Shown here: positions 63,973 through 64,000 of the stretch, piece by piece
How the letters are laid out: every line of letters starts with the position of its first letter
Numbering within the stretch: position 1 is the first letter of the stretch
Assembly: GCA_000482145.1 (NCBI GenBank)
Contig: AUXH01000003.1
Span: 53,763 to 117,762, forward strand
Source: Strigomonas culicis
Lineage: Eukaryota; Euglenozoa; Kinetoplastea; Trypanosomatida; Trypanosomatidae
Reading direction: 5' to 3'
Length of the DNA stretch: 64,000 nucleotides
Notes under the pieces: model-generated
What the model saw: the letters and a program-made list of their open reading frames with translations, nothing else
What the model was told of the DNA's origin: nothing
The model's database searches: none
Translations under genes and position numbers: made by a program

Positions 63973-64000
63973 GATGAGTGATATTTCTTTGAAAGTGGAA

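Noticed and set aside
1..64000. CRISPR arrays, insertion sequences, retroposons (SLACS/ingi/SIDER-like) and viral genes
   Set aside because: No spaced direct-repeat array, transposase, reverse transcriptase or other mobile-element signature was seen. The repeats present are microsatellites, one coding minisatellite and two gene duplications.
829..64000. Strand-switch region or transcription start site
   Set aside because: All accepted genes read on the minus strand from end to end, so no switch lies inside the window.

Overview
The window is nuclear DNA from a trypanosomatid (Kinetoplastida), read as one polycistronic unit. All 34 genes I accept lie on the minus strand, so transcription runs from position 64000 towards 1. 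Coding regions are GC-rich and free of introns. They are separated by AT-rich spacers full of homopolymer A/T runs. Just upstream of many start codons the coding strand carries a pyrimidine tract followed by AG, the expected layout for spliced-leader trans-splicing. Gene content agrees: an editosome exonuclease (KREX1), Cys-type tryparedoxin peroxidases, a bacterial-type AsnA asparagine synthetase and paired HSP10 genes. From memory, this gene set resembles Leishmania chromosome 26 and Trypanosoma brucei chromosome 7. Standard stop codons are used. I cannot name the genus.

In transcription order from the right, the genes are: 40S ribosomal protein S16; an FYR-domain nuclear protein with a tandem Cys/His motif; an unrecognised 642-residue protein; an M20 amidohydrolase; KREX1; mitochondrial initiation factor 3; a myristoylation-motif, serine-rich protein; an unknown RG-rich protein; and AsnA. 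Then follow three glutathione-peroxidase-like genes (membrane-anchored, cytosolic, and one without catalytic cysteines) and a 1215-residue orphan. A small putative mitochondrial protein, Y14 and a tiny MGC-type membrane protein come next, then a Q-rich protein with a 72-bp tandem repeat and an Ist3/RBMX2-like RRM protein.

The left half holds two adjacent giant RCC1 double-propeller proteins, an RMND5-like CTLH E3 ligase, a trypsin-fold/armadillo pseudoprotease, a mitochondrial pentapeptide-like protein, a syntaxin-6-like SNARE and EMC7. It continues with a small myristoylation-motif protein, an ER thioredoxin-fold protein with a histidine-rich tail, CFAP61, two identical HSP10 genes flanking a hotdog thioesterase-like gene, a PPR protein, a coiled-coil protein and a truncated probable mitochondrial protein.

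The genes do not form a functional operon, as is normal for trypanosomatids. Themes do recur: mitochondrial gene expression (PPR, mtIF3, KREX1, HSP10), thiol and redox chemistry (GPX cluster, thioredoxin-fold protein), secretory membranes (EMC7, syntaxin) and RNA splicing or export factors (Ist3-like, Y14). The observations most worth following are the GPX paralogue with both working cysteines changed to serine, the two gene-converted families, the pseudoprotease-ARM fusion, the FYR protein with its Cys/His repeat, and the His-tailed ER thioredoxin.
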